A stretch of DNA of 64,000 bases from Streptococcus gallolyticus subsp. gallolyticus DSM 16831 (GTDB lineage: Bacteria; Bacillota; Bacilli; Lactobacillales; Streptococcaceae), in assembly GCF_002000985.1 (NCBI RefSeq), contig NZ_CP018822.1:576001-640000 (forward strand). The letters run 5' to 3'. The notes under the pieces are model-generated. The model saw only the letters and a program-made list of their open reading frames with translations. It did no database searches and had not been told where the DNA came from. The translations under genes were made by a program, and so were the position numbers. Shown in pieces: positions 7,761 through 17,729 of this stretch; the stretch's first letter is position 1; each line of letters begins with the position of its first letter.

Positions 7761-8330
7761 ATGAAAAAAACGTTTAATACTTCAAAATTTTATTATGCTT
7801 TTCCGATTTTTATATTAGGTTATAAAGATGAAAAATTTTCCTATAACATTACGACATGCAGTTCATCGTTTAGTCTGGGTGATATGGTAGTTATTGGGAT
7901 GTTTAAGGGGAGTAATGCAGTTAAGCAAATTAGTAAATTTAAAGAATTTACGATTAATATTCCAACTAAGGAACAAGGTTTTTTAATGGAAAAAGCCGGT
8001 TTCTTAACAAAAAGAGATAAGTTGACATTATTATCAGTTCCTTATGAATTATCCTCTGTAATAGATGCTCCATTATTAGAAAAATGCCCTGTATCTATGG
8101 AGTGTCGGGTAGAGCAGATTCAAGAATTTGGTGAGTATGTCAATTTTACAGCTCATATTATTAATCGTTGGTGTGATGAGACATTACTTGATACTAAAGG
8201 GAATTTTAAGAGTGCTATATTCTCTCCAATTGAGTATATTGGTGATGAAAAGCGACGTGTTTATCGTTATTTAGATGACAAGAATAGTGATAAACTAGGA
8301 ACTTTTATAAGGAGTTCAAAATATGATTAA
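7761..8330 (+). CDS. Flavin reductase-like domain protein
   Basis: The 189-residue protein resembles the FMN-binding split-barrel (flavin reductase-like) family: NITTCSSSFSLGDMVVIGMFKGSNAV in the flavin-site region, SKFKEFTINIP, and the late LEKCPVSMECRVEQIQEFGEYVNFTAHII strand region. The reaction is unknown; related proteins bind FMN and reduce it or use it. It is the first gene after the T-box terminator, so read-through would express it together with valS. Its end overlaps the next start by 8 nt. Confidence 0.72.
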   Translation: MKKTFNTSKFYYAFPIFILGYKDEKFSYNITTCSSSFSLGDMVVIGMFKGSNAVKQISKFKEFTINIPTKEQGFLMEKAGFLTKRDKLTLLSVPYELSSVIDAPLLEKCPVSMECRVEQIQEFGEYVNFTAHIINRWCDETLLDTKGNFKSAIFSPIEYIGDEKRRVYRYLDDKNSDKLGTFIRSSKYD

Positions 8331-8901
8331 AATTTTAGGTCAGATTAAGGACAGTAAACGTCCTGATATTGAGACAGAACGGCTATATTTACGCCCACGT
8401 CTGGTCTCAGATGCTGAGGATATTTTTGCTTATGCGAGCTTGCCAGAAGTGACTTGGCCAGCTGGTTTTCCACCTGCAGAAAGTGTGGAAGCAGAGGCAT
8501 ATTATCTTGAAAACATTATGCCAAAGCGCTGGGTTGAGCGAAAGGTGCCGTCTGGTTATGGTATTTGCTTAAAAGGGACAAATAAAGTCATTGGCTCGGT
8601 TGATTTTAATAAGCGCCATGCTGATGATGTTCTTGAAATGGGCTATCTGCTTCATCCAGATTATTGGGGTCAAGGACTCGTGCCAGAAGCTGCGCGTGCG
8701 TTGTTGGAAGTTGGATTTACCCTACTCAATCTCCACAAAATTGAAATTGAATGTTATGGTTACAACAAAGCAAGCCAACGTATTGCTGAAAAACTAGGTT
8801 TCACCCTCGAAGCTCGAATCCGTGACCGCAAAGACGCACAAGGAAAACGTTGTGACCTATTGCGCTACGGACTATTAAAAAGTGAGTGGGAGGGGAGATG
8901 A
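8323..8901 (+). CDS. GNAT acetyltransferase (RimJ/RimL-like)
   Basis: The 192-residue acetyltransferase_3 protein begins IETERLYLRPRLVSDAEDIFAYAS, the classical opening of RimJ/RimL-like enzymes. The acetyl-CoA loop is YWGQGLVPEAARALLEVGF, and it ends with NKASQRIAEKLGFTLEARIRD. These enzymes acetylate protein N-termini or small molecules. AAGGAG precedes the ATG within the end of the flavin reductase-like gene. It lies between the T-box leader and valS and is tightly packed with its neighbours. Confidence 0.85.
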   Translation: MIKILGQIKDSKRPDIETERLYLRPRLVSDAEDIFAYASLPEVTWPAGFPPAESVEAEAYYLENIMPKRWVERKVPSGYGICLKGTNKVIGSVDFNKRHADDVLEMGYLLHPDYWGQGLVPEAARALLEVGFTLLNLHKIEIECYGYNKASQRIAEKLGFTLEARIRDRKDAQGKRCDLLRYGLLKSEWEGR

Positions 8902-8907
8902 TTGAAG

Positions 8908-9846
8908 ATGATTATAGAAAATTCTATTTTAACAGAAGAACAAATAAAAGGAATCGATGAAAAATATTCTCATTTGAAAGATACTGATGTTATTGAAAGT
9001 CTGGGACGCTATGAAATGGATTCTGAACAAAATAATTTGGTTATTACTGAATTTCCAATTAATAAGGAAGATTTAATAGAAATTTCTAATCAAATTTCCA
9101 ACATTCAACAGGAATTTGAAAGACTTAAAGTAATGTATAAAATGTTTATTTCGGACGTTTTTGATTTTTTGAAGTTGAATTCTGAGTTAGAGAAGAAAAA
9201 TAAGGTGACTAATGAGCTTGATGTAAATCGTTTCATGATGCACTTACTTTCTAGTGGAAAATTATTTGTTGATTTTGCTGAAAATCAGATAAAAACAAAA
9301 CATAGGCAAAAATTTAAAAAATTTCATAAACTTACTAGTCAACAATATGACAATAGTTTTGCTTATCGATTTTGCTATAATCTTAGAAATTTTTCACAAC
9401 ATGTTGGAATTCCAATCTCTGCACTTCATAAGAAACAAGATTACGTCGATGACGAAAAGGCAATTATTAGTCTTTGGATTGAAAAAGACTATTTATTAAA
9501 TTCTAGTTTCAATTGGAAAAAATTGCGCAATGAAATAGAGGCAAGAAATGATATTGATGCAGTTGAGTTGGTTAAATCTTATATGGAAGCAATTACGATT
9601 TTATATGGTGAATATAATAAATTTCTTTTGAATATACACCATTGTAATTTAATAAATTTAAAACTTTCACTTGAAAATTTTGGATTAGTACATAAAAAAT
9701 ACTGTATAGTTGAAAGAACAAAATACAATTTAAAGTACAATCCAGCTAATATCACAACAAGACCTTTACTGGGATTAGCAGATATTGATGCAATTTATGC
9801 GCATCTTAGTGAAATTGGAATTGTAAAACTAGTTAATAAAGAATAA
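8908..9846 (+). CDS. Uncharacterised helical protein with HEPN-like RX4H motif
   Basis: I do not recognise this 312-residue protein. It is mostly helical, charged and more AT-rich than valS. Near residue 155 the segment CYNLRNFSQHVGIP contains R-N-F-S-Q-H, which fits the HEPN nuclease motif RX4-6H with a polar residue after the arginine. HEPN domains are often metal-independent RNases in toxin or defence proteins. The assignment is by motif only. ATG 8908 was chosen with GGAGGGGAG upstream; a TTG at 8902 is possible. It sits 21 nt before valS inside the T-box-controlled region, an odd place for an accessory gene. Confidence 0.6.
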   Translation: MIIENSILTEEQIKGIDEKYSHLKDTDVIESLGRYEMDSEQNNLVITEFPINKEDLIEISNQISNIQQEFERLKVMYKMFISDVFDFLKLNSELEKKNKVTNELDVNRFMMHLLSSGKLFVDFAENQIKTKHRQKFKKFHKLTSQQYDNSFAYRFCYNLRNFSQHVGIPISALHKKQDYVDDEKAIISLWIEKDYLLNSSFNWKKLRNEIEARNDIDAVELVKSYMEAITILYGEYNKFLLNIHHCNLINLKLSLENFGLVHKKYCIVERTKYNLKYNPANITTRPLLGLADIDAIYAHLSEIGIVKLVNKE

Positions 9847-9867
9847 TATAAATTTAGGAGACATATT

Positions 9868-12519
9868 ATGTCAAAAGAACTTTCACCAAAATATAACCCA
9901 GCTGAGGTTGAGGCTGGGCGTTATCAAAAATGGTTAGATGAGGATGTTTTCAAGCCTTCTGGCGATAAGAAAGCTCATCCGTATTCTATCGTTATTCCAC
10001 CACCAAACGTAACTGGTAAACTTCACCTTGGTCACGCTTGGGATACTACTTTGCAAGATATTATTATCCGTCAAAAACGTATGCAAGGTTTTGATACTTT
10101 ATGGCTTCCTGGTATGGACCATGCGGGGATTGCAACACAAGCAAAAGTTGAGGCACGTCTTGCTGAAGATGGTATCTCACGTTACGACCTTGGTCGTGAA
10201 AAATTCCTTGATAAAGTCTGGAAATGGAAAGATGAATACGCATCAACAATCAAACAACAATGGGGTAAAATGGGTATCTCTGTTGATTATTCACGTGAAC
10301 GTTTCACCCTTGATGAAGGATTGTCAAAAGCGGTTCGTAAAGTCTTTGTTGAACTTTATAAAAAAGGTTGGATTTATCGTGGTGAATTTATCATCAACTG
10401 GGATCCAAAAGCTCGTACAGCCCTTTCTGATATCGAAGTTATCCACAAAGATGTCGAAGGTGCTTTCTACCACATGAACTACATGTTGGAAGATGGTTCA
10501 CGTAGCCTTGAAGTTGCCACAACTCGTCCTGAAACAATGTTCGGTGACGTAGCCGTTGCGGTTAACCCAAATGATGACCGTTACAAAGATTTGATTGGTC
10601 AAAATGTTATCCTTCCAATCGTTAACAAAGCTATTCCAATCGTCGGTGATGAACACGCTGACCCAGAATTTGGTACTGGTGTAGTTAAAATCACTCCAGC
10701 ACACGACCCTAATGACTTCTTAGTTGGTCAACGTCATAACTTGCCACAAGTCAACGTCATGAATGATGACGGTACAATGAACGAACTTGCTGGTGAATTT
10801 GCTGGTATGGACCGCTTTGAAGCTCGCAAAGCTGTTGTTAAAAAATTGGAAGAAATCGGTGCGCTTGTTGAAATCGAAAAAATGGTTCACAGCGTTGGTC
10901 ATTCAGAACGTACTGGTGTGCCAGTTGAGCCACGTTTGTCAACACAATGGTTCGTTAAAATGGACCAATTGGCTAAAAATGCCATTGCTAACCAAGACAC
11001 TGATGACGAAGTAAAATTCTACCCACCACGTTTCAACGATACTTTCCTACAATGGATGGAAAACGTTCACGACTGGGTTATCTCTCGTCAATTATGGTGG
11101 GGTCACCAAATTCCTGCATGGTACAATGCTGAAGGTGAAATGTACGTCGGTGAAGAAGCTCCAGAAGGTGACGGATGGACTCAAGACGAAGATGTGCTTG
11201 ATACTTGGTTTAGTTCAGCACTATGGCCATTCTCAACAATGGGTTGGCCTGACACAGAAGCAGAGGACTTCAAACGTTACTTCCCAACATCTACATTGGT
11301 AACTGGTTATGACATCATCTTCTTCTGGGTATCACGTATGATTTTCCAATCATTGGAATTCACAGGACGCCGTCCATTTGAAAACGTGCTTATTCATGGT
11401 CTTATTCGTGACGAGCAAGGACGTAAAATGTCTAAATCACTTGGTAACGGTATTGACCCAATGGATGTTATCGAGAAATACGGTGCTGACGCGCTTCGTT
11501 GGTTCTTATCAAACGGTTCTGCACCAGGTCAAGACGTTCGTTTCTCTTACGAAAAAATGGACGCCGCTTGGAACTTCATTAACAAAATCTGGAACATTTC
11601 TCGTTACATTTTGATGAACAATGAAGACCTTACACTTGACCAAGCTAGCGCAAATGTTGACAAAGTTGTTGCTGGTACGGCTGGTAACGTAACTGACCGC
11701 TGGATTCTTCACAACTTGAATGAAACAATTGCTAAAGTTACTGAAAACTTTGATAAATTTGAATTTGGTGTGGCTGGTCATATCCTTTACAACTTCATCT
11801 GGGATGAATTTGCTGACTGGTACGTTGAATTGACAAAAGAAGTGCTTTACAGTGACAATGAAGATGAAAAAGTTATCACTCGTTCAGTTCTTCTTTACAC
11901 CCTTGATAAGATTCTTCGTTTGCTTCACCCAATCATGCCATTTGTTACTGAAGAAATCTTTGAACAAATTTCTGAAGGTTCAATCGTAACAGCTGAATAC
12001 CCAACAGTTAACCCAACGTTTGAAAATGAAGCTGCGCATAAAGGTGTTGAAAGTCTTAAAGACCTTATCCGTGCTGTCCGTAACGCACGTAGCGAGGTGA
12101 ATGTTGCTCCAAGTAAACCAATCACACTTCTTGTGAAAACAAGTGATAAAGAATTGGAAGACTTCTTTAACAGCAATGTGAACTATATCAAGCGCTTCAC
12201 AAATCCTGAAAAACTAGAAATTTCTTCTGCCATTGAAGCACCAGAATTGGCGATGTCTAGCGTTATCACAGGTGCTGAAATCTTCTTGCCACTTGCTGAC
12301 CTTCTAAATGTTGAAGAAGAATTGGCACGTCTTGATAAAGAACTTGCTAAATGGCAAAAAGAATTGGATATGGTTGCACGCAAACTTGGCAACGAAAAAT
12401 TCGTTGCTAACGCTAAACCAGAAGTTGTCCAAAAAGAACGCGACAAACAAGTCGACTATCAAGCTAAATACGACGCAACAGTCGCTCGTATCGAAGACAT
12501 GAAAAAATTGGTGAAATAA
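9868..12519 (+). CDS. valS: Valyl-tRNA synthetase
   Basis: The 883-residue class I synthetase charges tRNA-Val with valine and edits mischarged threonine in its CP1 domain. It shows [15 protein letters not shown] with the HIGH-type motif HLGH (residue ~53), the editing-domain [11 protein letters not shown] segment, [10 protein letters not shown] (KMSKS near 521), an anticodon-binding domain, and the C-terminal coiled-coil arm ([18 protein letters not shown]) typical of ValRS. Codon use is strongly optimised compared with the three genes before it. Expression is probably governed by the T-box leader 2.1 kb upstream, unless an internal promoter exists. Confidence 0.98.
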   Translation: MSKELSPKYNPAEVEAGRYQKWLDEDVFKPSGDKKAHPYSIVIPPPNVTGKLHLGHAWDTTLQDIIIRQKRMQGFDTLWLPGMDHAGIATQAKVEARLAEDGISRYDLGREKFLDKVWKWKDEYASTIKQQWGKMGISVDYSRERFTLDEGLSKAVRKVFVELYKKGWIYRGEFIINWDPKARTALSDIEVIHKDVEGAFYHMNYMLEDGSRSLEVATTRPETMFGDVAVAVNPNDDRYKDLIGQNVILPIVNKAIPIVGDEHADPEFGTGVVKITPAHDPNDFLVGQRHNLPQVNVMNDDGTMNELAGEFAGMDRFEARKAVVKKLEEIGALVEIEKMVHSVGHSERTGVPVEPRLSTQWFVKMDQLAKNAIANQDTDDEVKFYPPRFNDTFLQWMENVHDWVISRQLWWGHQIPAWYNAEGEMYVGEEAPEGDGWTQDEDVLDTWFSSALWPFSTMGWPDTEAEDFKRYFPTSTLVTGYDIIFFWVSRMIFQSLEFTGRRPFENVLIHGLIRDEQGRKMSKSLGNGIDPMDVIEKYGADALRWFLSNGSAPGQDVRFSYEKMDAAWNFINKIWNISRYILMNNEDLTLDQASANVDKVVAGTAGNVTDRWILHNLNETIAKVTENFDKFEFGVAGHILYNFIWDEFADWYVELTKEVLYSDNEDEKVITRSVLLYTLDKILRLLHPIMPFVTEEIFEQISEGSIVTAEYPTVNPTFENEAAHKGVESLKDLIRAVRNARSEVNVAPSKPITLLVKTSDKELEDFFNSNVNYIKRFTNPEKLEISSAIEAPELAMSSVITGAEIFLPLADLLNVEEELARLDKELAKWQKELDMVARKLGNEKFVANAKPEVVQKERDKQVDYQAKYDATVARIEDMKKLVK

Positions 12520-12587
12520 GTTATTATATACAACCTTAAGTGAGATGGAGAAGTTGGAAGATAGTCTATTTAAATGAGCTATAAATA

Positions 12588-12617
12588 AACTTCCTACAGT
12601 TTTCTGTAGGAAGTTTT
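12588..12617 (+). terminator. valS terminator, followed by an AT-rich gap
   Basis: The stem AACTTCCTACAG with CTGTAGGAAGTT has a TTTT loop and is followed by TTTTTG. From here to 12854 the sequence is very AT-rich and I see no other gene or repeat; the last 20 nt hold the ribosome binding site GAAAGAGGTG of the next gene. Confidence 0.85.
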
Positions 12618-12854
12618 TGAGTATTTTAAAAAGAACAAAGTATAAAAATTAAATAATCTAATGGATTTTAGAATATTTGGTATATTGTAAAAATAAATTG
12701 AAGATTTGAGAATAATCTTTTGAAGAAATTATTGATTGTAGTTTAGCGAATAGATATTATAAAATTGACTTAATTGGATAAAAAGTTTTTGTTGTAGCAA
12801 TGTGCTGATTTTACAAAAGTTTATGGAAAATACCAAGAAAGAGGTGTAAAAATT

Positions 12855-14747
12855 ATGATTGAAAAATTTTCCTATAATCTTCATGAATATGATGGATTAG
12901 TTAAAATAAAAACTAACAAAAGTTTAGATAGACTAAGCAACGATTTTCTTCTTAAATTAGATGGAAAATCAATTCAAGATATAATTCATATTTTGAAAGT
13001 TAGTAATATTGTTGGTGATTTAAGTCTCGGAAAAATTCATGACTATAGGGAAGTTTTGTTAAAAAGAACAAATAACTATGTAAGACATAATTTTTCTAAG
13101 GAAGATATTAGTGTTTGGGAGGATTTCTATACGCAAGTAATAATGTTGAACCAGTTATATAAACTTTTTTTACAAAAAAGGGAGGAATATTTTGAAGAAA
13201 ATGTTATAAAATCAAAGCTTAGTATAAATTTATTATTAGTATGTCTTGAAAAGGTTTTAAGAGATTATTCGAGTAATCAATTGATAAAAAGTGATATTGA
13301 AGATTTTGAAAAATTATCGCATATTAGAGATATTTTAAAAGGTTATGCGGCTGAGATTTTAAAATATTTTATGTTCATCGATAAAGAAAAAAATATTTCT
13401 CATCAAATCTACTCCGAGAGAGATGTGAATACAGTATGTGAGCATTTTACTTTTTATGATACATATGAATCGATTAAAGATATTATGGAATATTTTAGAT
13501 TTTCCCAAATTAATGTCTCGTTGGATGACAAATTTAGTATTGAAATATTAGACAGAGAATTTAATGAGAGTGTGTTAGTTTCTAATTTTAGGGAGAAGGG
13601 GTCTAGGAATAGTAGTTATAACCATTTAGTTAGTAATTTACATAGATCAAATTTGAATCTAACAAAAAACAGTCAAGAATTGTTTTCCGTACAAGAATTA
13701 ACAAAGATATTTGGAACTGATTGGAAAAATATGGAATTAGGAGGAATCTCACTCTATCACCTACATAAAGCATATTTATACATCTCGGAACTATGTGATG
13801 AAAAATTAAAAAAATCTAGTAAGATTAATCAACTTTATAAGATGTGTATCGTAAAAAAGAAGATAGAATGGATTAATAAATTAGCTCGTTTTCTTAATGT
13901 CTCTAAAGACTACTCACAAAAAATTATTGATTATTTAACTTTTAGCAATGCATCATACGATTTAATTGATACCCCTTTCATTGAATTAGAAGATAGTTTA
14001 ATAATAGTTCCATCAATATCTGAAGGTACTTCTATTGCATATGCAATCATATCGAATTTTTCAAAGCACTTAGGTGAAATTAGCGAATTATCTAAAAAAG
14101 GTTATGTCCTTGAGAATAAAATTGCAAACAAATTGAAAGAAGCAAAAATAACTTTTGTATCAAATATAAAAGATAATCTAGATGGAGAAGACTATGAAAT
14201 AGATCACATATTTGTAATTAATAAAACTATATATTTCGTAGAATGTAAGACTCTTCCTTTTCCCTATACTGTTAAAGAACATGCTGAACAGCAATGTCAA
14301 ATTTTTCAGTATTTAAGGAAATTTTCGAGAAATGTAAAACATTTTTTAGAGAAAAAGGAATTATTTATTAGTGATTTACGTTTGAATAGCGCAGATGATA
14401 TAAGAGTAGAGAAGATATTTGTTACTTCTACAATGCGAGGAAATAGTGATAACTATAATGGTATAAATATTGTAGATGAATCAGCATTTTCATCCTTTCT
14501 TTCTAGACAAGCTCCTATGGTTTGGGATCCCACTAATGGTAAAAAAGTACTAGAACAAAATATTTCATATTACAAAGGTGAGATAACAACTCATAAGCTT
14601 AGTCAATTTTTTAAAAAGCCCGCTTCTATTTTATCTATGAGAGATAAAATGGGAATTCGGAGAGAAGATTATTTAACACATTCGTTAAGAAGTTATGAGC
14701 TTGTTAAAAATAGCCAATATTTATTTTTGAATAAAAAGTGGAGATAA
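12855..14747 (+). CDS. Large uncharacterised protein with C-terminal PD-(D/E)XK nuclease-like core
   Basis: The 630-residue protein has no signal peptide or clear membrane segments. The first ~400 residues are helical and charged and I do not recognise them. Residues ~418-490 look like a PD-(D/E)XK restriction-endonuclease fold: helix glutamate in GYVLENKIANKLKEA, then EDYEIDHIFVINKT with the metal aspartate, the VECKT strand (E-x-K) near residue 462, and a following helix with AEQQCQIFQY. Such domains cut DNA in defence or repair, or act as Mrr/NERD-like modules. The gene is AT-rich, stands alone between two terminators, and looks acquired. DNA cleavage is inferred. Confidence 0.65.
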   Translation: MIEKFSYNLHEYDGLVKIKTNKSLDRLSNDFLLKLDGKSIQDIIHILKVSNIVGDLSLGKIHDYREVLLKRTNNYVRHNFSKEDISVWEDFYTQVIMLNQLYKLFLQKREEYFEENVIKSKLSINLLLVCLEKVLRDYSSNQLIKSDIEDFEKLSHIRDILKGYAAEILKYFMFIDKEKNISHQIYSERDVNTVCEHFTFYDTYESIKDIMEYFRFSQINVSLDDKFSIEILDREFNESVLVSNFREKGSRNSSYNHLVSNLHRSNLNLTKNSQELFSVQELTKIFGTDWKNMELGGISLYHLHKAYLYISELCDEKLKKSSKINQLYKMCIVKKKIEWINKLARFLNVSKDYSQKIIDYLTFSNASYDLIDTPFIELEDSLIIVPSISEGTSIAYAIISNFSKHLGEISELSKKGYVLENKIANKLKEAKITFVSNIKDNLDGEDYEIDHIFVINKTIYFVECKTLPFPYTVKEHAEQQCQIFQYLRKFSRNVKHFLEKKELFISDLRLNSADDIRVEKIFVTSTMRGNSDNYNGINIVDESAFSSFLSRQAPMVWDPTNGKKVLEQNISYYKGEITTHKLSQFFKKPASILSMRDKMGIRREDYLTHSLRSYELVKNSQYLFLNKKWR

Positions 14748-14878
14748 AACTTATAAAATTAGTCAATTTAATTTTTTCGAAAAATTTATCCTCAAGCAAG
14801 CTCTTCGTAAGACAGAAGGAACCTGATATTGAAAAAAACTCTTACGAGAATATTACCTCATTCAATGATGAAAAGAAA

Positions 14879-14909
14879 GGGCTGGAAAATGTTATTCCAG
14901 CCTTTTTTT
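14879..14909 (+). terminator. Rho-independent terminator
   Basis: GGCTGGAA (14880-14887) pairs with TTCCAGCC (14895-14902) and is followed by seven T. It separates the nuclease-like gene from the YjbR/EVE-like gene. The 130 bp between the stop codon and this hairpin contain nothing I can name. Confidence 0.9.
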
Positions 14910-14940
14910 GTTATACTTATGCTAAACGAAAGGAGTCCTT

Positions 14941-16026
14941 ATGTCATTTGAATCGGATATTTTTAGGAAGAAGCGGGTGGTGTTTGAGCGCTTGGTACCG
15001 TTTGGTTTTCAGAAATCACAGGGTGGTTATGAGTTCCGCGAAACTATTTTGGACGGCGCTTTTGAAGTGCGTGTTCATGTTGCGGCAGGTGGGGAGGTGT
15101 CAACTCATGTGATTGATACTGATTTGAACGAGGAATATCTTGCCATTCATGTGGCGCAAGCAATGGGAAATTTTGTTGGGCAAGTCAGAGAAGCTTATCT
15201 TGCGGTGCTTGAACGTGTGGCGACAGCTTGCTTTGAAGCTCTGCCATTTCTCAATCCACAAACCAATCGTCTCGCACACTACTTGCAAGCGACATATGGC
15301 GACATGTATGACCATCCTTTTGAAAAATATCCTGAGTTTTCGTCTTACCGTTATCCGCAGAATCATAAGTGGTATGCGTTGATTATGACGGTTGCGCGTG
15401 GAAAGTTGGATTTGGGCGATGAAACGTGGTCAAAAGAGGCATTGGAACAGAAAATCGAGATTATTAATATCAAAGTTAACCCCAAAGACTTGCCCCGATT
15501 GCTTGAAATAAGCGGCATTTACCCGTCTTACCATATGAGCAAGAAATCGTGGGTGTCGCTAGTGCTGGACGAGACGGTTTCGGATGATTTGCTTTTTTCT
15601 TTGGTGGAAAATAGCAGAGCTTTAGTTGCAGGGAAAAGTCTTGGAAGCTTATCTGGGCCTGATTATTGGATTATCCCTGCCAATCTGAAATATTACGATA
15701 TCGATGCGGAATTTGCTGCAAATTCGATTATTAATTGGACACAAAAAGCCAGTATTAAAGCGGGTGATTATGTTGCCATTTATATTACGGCACCAACACG
15801 CGCCCTTCGCTACCTTTGCCGTGTCTTAGAATCCGACATTCCAAATAGCGGTTATCGGGAAGAAAAATCAATTAAAAAATTAATAAAAATTGAGCTATTG
15901 CAAACTTTTTCGGATAGCCAATTTCCAATCGCTGTGCTGAAAGAATGTGGTGTCACTAACATTCGTGGACCACGCCGTATGACAAAAGAATTAATTACCT
16001 TGATTGATTCGAACATAAAATCGTGA
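14941..16026 (+). CDS. MmcQ/YjbR-family protein fused to an EVE-like domain
   Basis: The 361-residue protein appears to have three parts. The N-terminal ~110 residues are unassigned. A MmcQ/YjbR domain at ~110-220 includes NHKWYALIMTVARGKLDL, INIKVNPKDLPRLLE and PSYHMSKKSWVSLVLD. A C-terminal domain begins DYWIIPANLKYYDID and includes KAGDYVAIYITAPTRALRYL, which matches the EVE (PUA-like) fold that recognises modified bases. YjbR proteins are small DNA-binding-like proteins of unclear function. ATG follows AAAGGAGTCCTT. The juxtaposition with a nuclease-like gene upstream is noted, though a terminator lies between them. Confidence 0.75.
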   Translation: MSFESDIFRKKRVVFERLVPFGFQKSQGGYEFRETILDGAFEVRVHVAAGGEVSTHVIDTDLNEEYLAIHVAQAMGNFVGQVREAYLAVLERVATACFEALPFLNPQTNRLAHYLQATYGDMYDHPFEKYPEFSSYRYPQNHKWYALIMTVARGKLDLGDETWSKEALEQKIEIINIKVNPKDLPRLLEISGIYPSYHMSKKSWVSLVLDETVSDDLLFSLVENSRALVAGKSLGSLSGPDYWIIPANLKYYDIDAEFAANSIINWTQKASIKAGDYVAIYITAPTRALRYLCRVLESDIPNSGYREEKSIKKLIKIELLQTFSDSQFPIAVLKECGVTNIRGPRRMTKELITLIDSNIKS

Positions 16027-16054
16027 AATCTTGTGCGAAAGTGCAAGATTTTTT
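16027..16054 (+). terminator. Rho-independent terminator
   Basis: AATCTTG pairs with CAAGATT, with inner G-T pairs closing a GAAA loop, followed by TTTTTG. It starts at the stop codon of the YjbR/EVE-like gene. Confidence 0.75.
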
Positions 16055-16141
16055 GTGTTTTATTTTAAAAAGAATTGAAAGAATATTGCAAAAAATACTT
16101 TGAAGGTATATACTATTTTAAGAACGGGGGAGATTTATTAT

Positions 16142-17356
16142 ATGAAAAAAGTAGAACAGAAAAACGCTAGTTTGCTTGTTTCAAGCAGCGCCATTTCAAA
16201 AATTGGGGACGTTTTATTTGATTATGTTAACAATTCATTCTTAGCTAGCTTGAATATGAATTCAATGGTGTTAGTTGGGGTATATCAATCACTTGAAAAC
16301 ATTATGGGAGTCCTTTTTAATCTTTTTGGTGGTGTGATTGCTGACCGTTTTCGTCGAAAGAAAATCATCATTTTGAGCGATTTTTTAAGTGGTCTAGCTT
16401 GTATAGCCTTGTCATTTATCAGTGATAATACATGGTTAATTTATGCGATTATTGCAGCCAATGTGTTTTTGGCATTTTTATCATCTTTTTCAACACCTGC
16501 TTATAACGCTTTTACGAAAGAAGTGGTGGAAAAAGACAATATTGCTCTACTAAATTCTTACTTGCAAACAGCGGCTACGGTTGTCAAGATTGTGATTCCA
16601 ATCGTTGCGGTCGGCGTTTATCGCTTGATAGGTATTCATGGTGCTCTGCTTTTGGATGGTGTTTCCTTTATATTATCAAGCATCATTGTAGCCTTTGTTT
16701 CTCCGATTTTAGAAGAAAATACAAAAAACAGTCATTTTTCAATGGCTAGTATTTTTCAGGATTTAATCAGTGGCTTTCGTTATTTGGCACAAAAACGCCA
16801 AGTTTCGGTTTTGATTGCTCTATCGGCTTCTGTGAATTTTTTTATGGCTGCTTATAATCTATTACTGCCTTACAGCAACCAAATGTTCCCGAAAATTACT
16901 GAGAATATTTACGGAACATTTTTGACAGCTGAAGCGGTTGGTGGGCTTATTGGTGCTCTTATCAGCGGTAGGGTTAATAAAAAATTATCAACTGACTTGT
17001 TAATGACTTTCTTGGCAGTTGCTGGTTTATTTCTTGGTTTAGCACCAATTTTGTATCATATTTTTCCAAATGTTGTTTTTCTGGCGCTATCACCAGCTTT
17101 TTGTAGTATCTTTTTGACGGTCTTTAACATTCATTCTTTTTCGCTTGTTCAAAGAGAAGTTGATAGCGATTATTTGGGGCGTGTTTTGGGAATTGTCTTT
17201 ACAATAGCGGTGCTCTTTATGCCTCTTGGAACAGCTATTTTTACAATCATATTGCGCCCAGACTATGAATTTAATTATTTATTCGTTGGCTTGGCGGTAA
17301 TCATCTTATCTTTCATTTTCTTGGTTTTACTACGCAAAACGAATGATAAAGAATAA
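16142..17356 (+). CDS. MFS transporter (multidrug-efflux type)
   Basis: The ~404-residue protein has 12 predicted membrane segments and the MFS loop 2-3 signature GGVIADRFRRKKIIILSD. A long internal loop near residue 200 separates the halves, and the second half has GGLIGALISGRV. It resembles streptococcal MefA/YfmO-like proton-driven efflux proteins; the substrate is unknown. ATG 16142 was chosen because GGGGGAG lies 9 nt upstream; an upstream in-frame extension to 16100 lacks support. It appears to be transcribed alone. Confidence 0.88.
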   Translation: MKKVEQKNASLLVSSSAISKIGDVLFDYVNNSFLASLNMNSMVLVGVYQSLENIMGVLFNLFGGVIADRFRRKKIIILSDFLSGLACIALSFISDNTWLIYAIIAANVFLAFLSSFSTPAYNAFTKEVVEKDNIALLNSYLQTAATVVKIVIPIVAVGVYRLIGIHGALLLDGVSFILSSIIVAFVSPILEENTKNSHFSMASIFQDLISGFRYLAQKRQVSVLIALSASVNFFMAAYNLLLPYSNQMFPKITENIYGTFLTAEAVGGLIGALISGRVNKKLSTDLLMTFLAVAGLFLGLAPILYHIFPNVVFLALSPAFCSIFLTVFNIHSFSLVQREVDSDYLGRVLGIVFTIAVLFMPLGTAIFTIILRPDYEFNYLFVGLAVIILSFIFLVLLRKTNDKE

Positions 17357-17729
17357 TATTTGGTTAGAAAAAAATTTTTTAGAAAACTTTTGAAAATTAT
17401 AACAGTTATTAAAAAAGAATCATTTTAACAATATAAAAAGACTTTGAAGAAGATTGCACACACAACTTTTTCAGGTCTTTTTTCTTGTATTTTTTTTGGT
17501 AAAAATAGCTGAAATTCCTTGATATGATTGACTTATTCCAAATATATGTAAGGTTTTCTAACATAAACTTAAAAAATATTGTAGAAATTTTCAAAAAAGT
17601 ATTTATTTTTTAAAAGCTTAGGTGTATAATAGCTCTATCGTTGTAAAAGCGGTCACGAAATACAAAATTATCTCACTATCTTTATTTATCATTTTGGTAT
17701 TTCAATAAAAAATTTTTAAGGAGGAGCAT
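17357..17729 (+). other. Intergenic region: terminator and asnA promoter
   Basis: An imperfect hairpin at 17436-17483 (AAAAGAC with GTCTTTT, inner TTTGAA with TTTCA) followed by TTTTTC is probably the terminator of the MFS gene. A -10 TATAAT at 17625-17630, preceded by TG, is the likely asnA promoter, with no convincing -35. The ~100-nt leader before asnA shows no T-box and no other regulatory RNA that I can recognise. Confidence 0.55.

Noticed and set aside
17631..17729. asnA leader considered as a T-box
   Set aside because: No GGTGGNACCGCG core and no terminator hairpin before the start codon.
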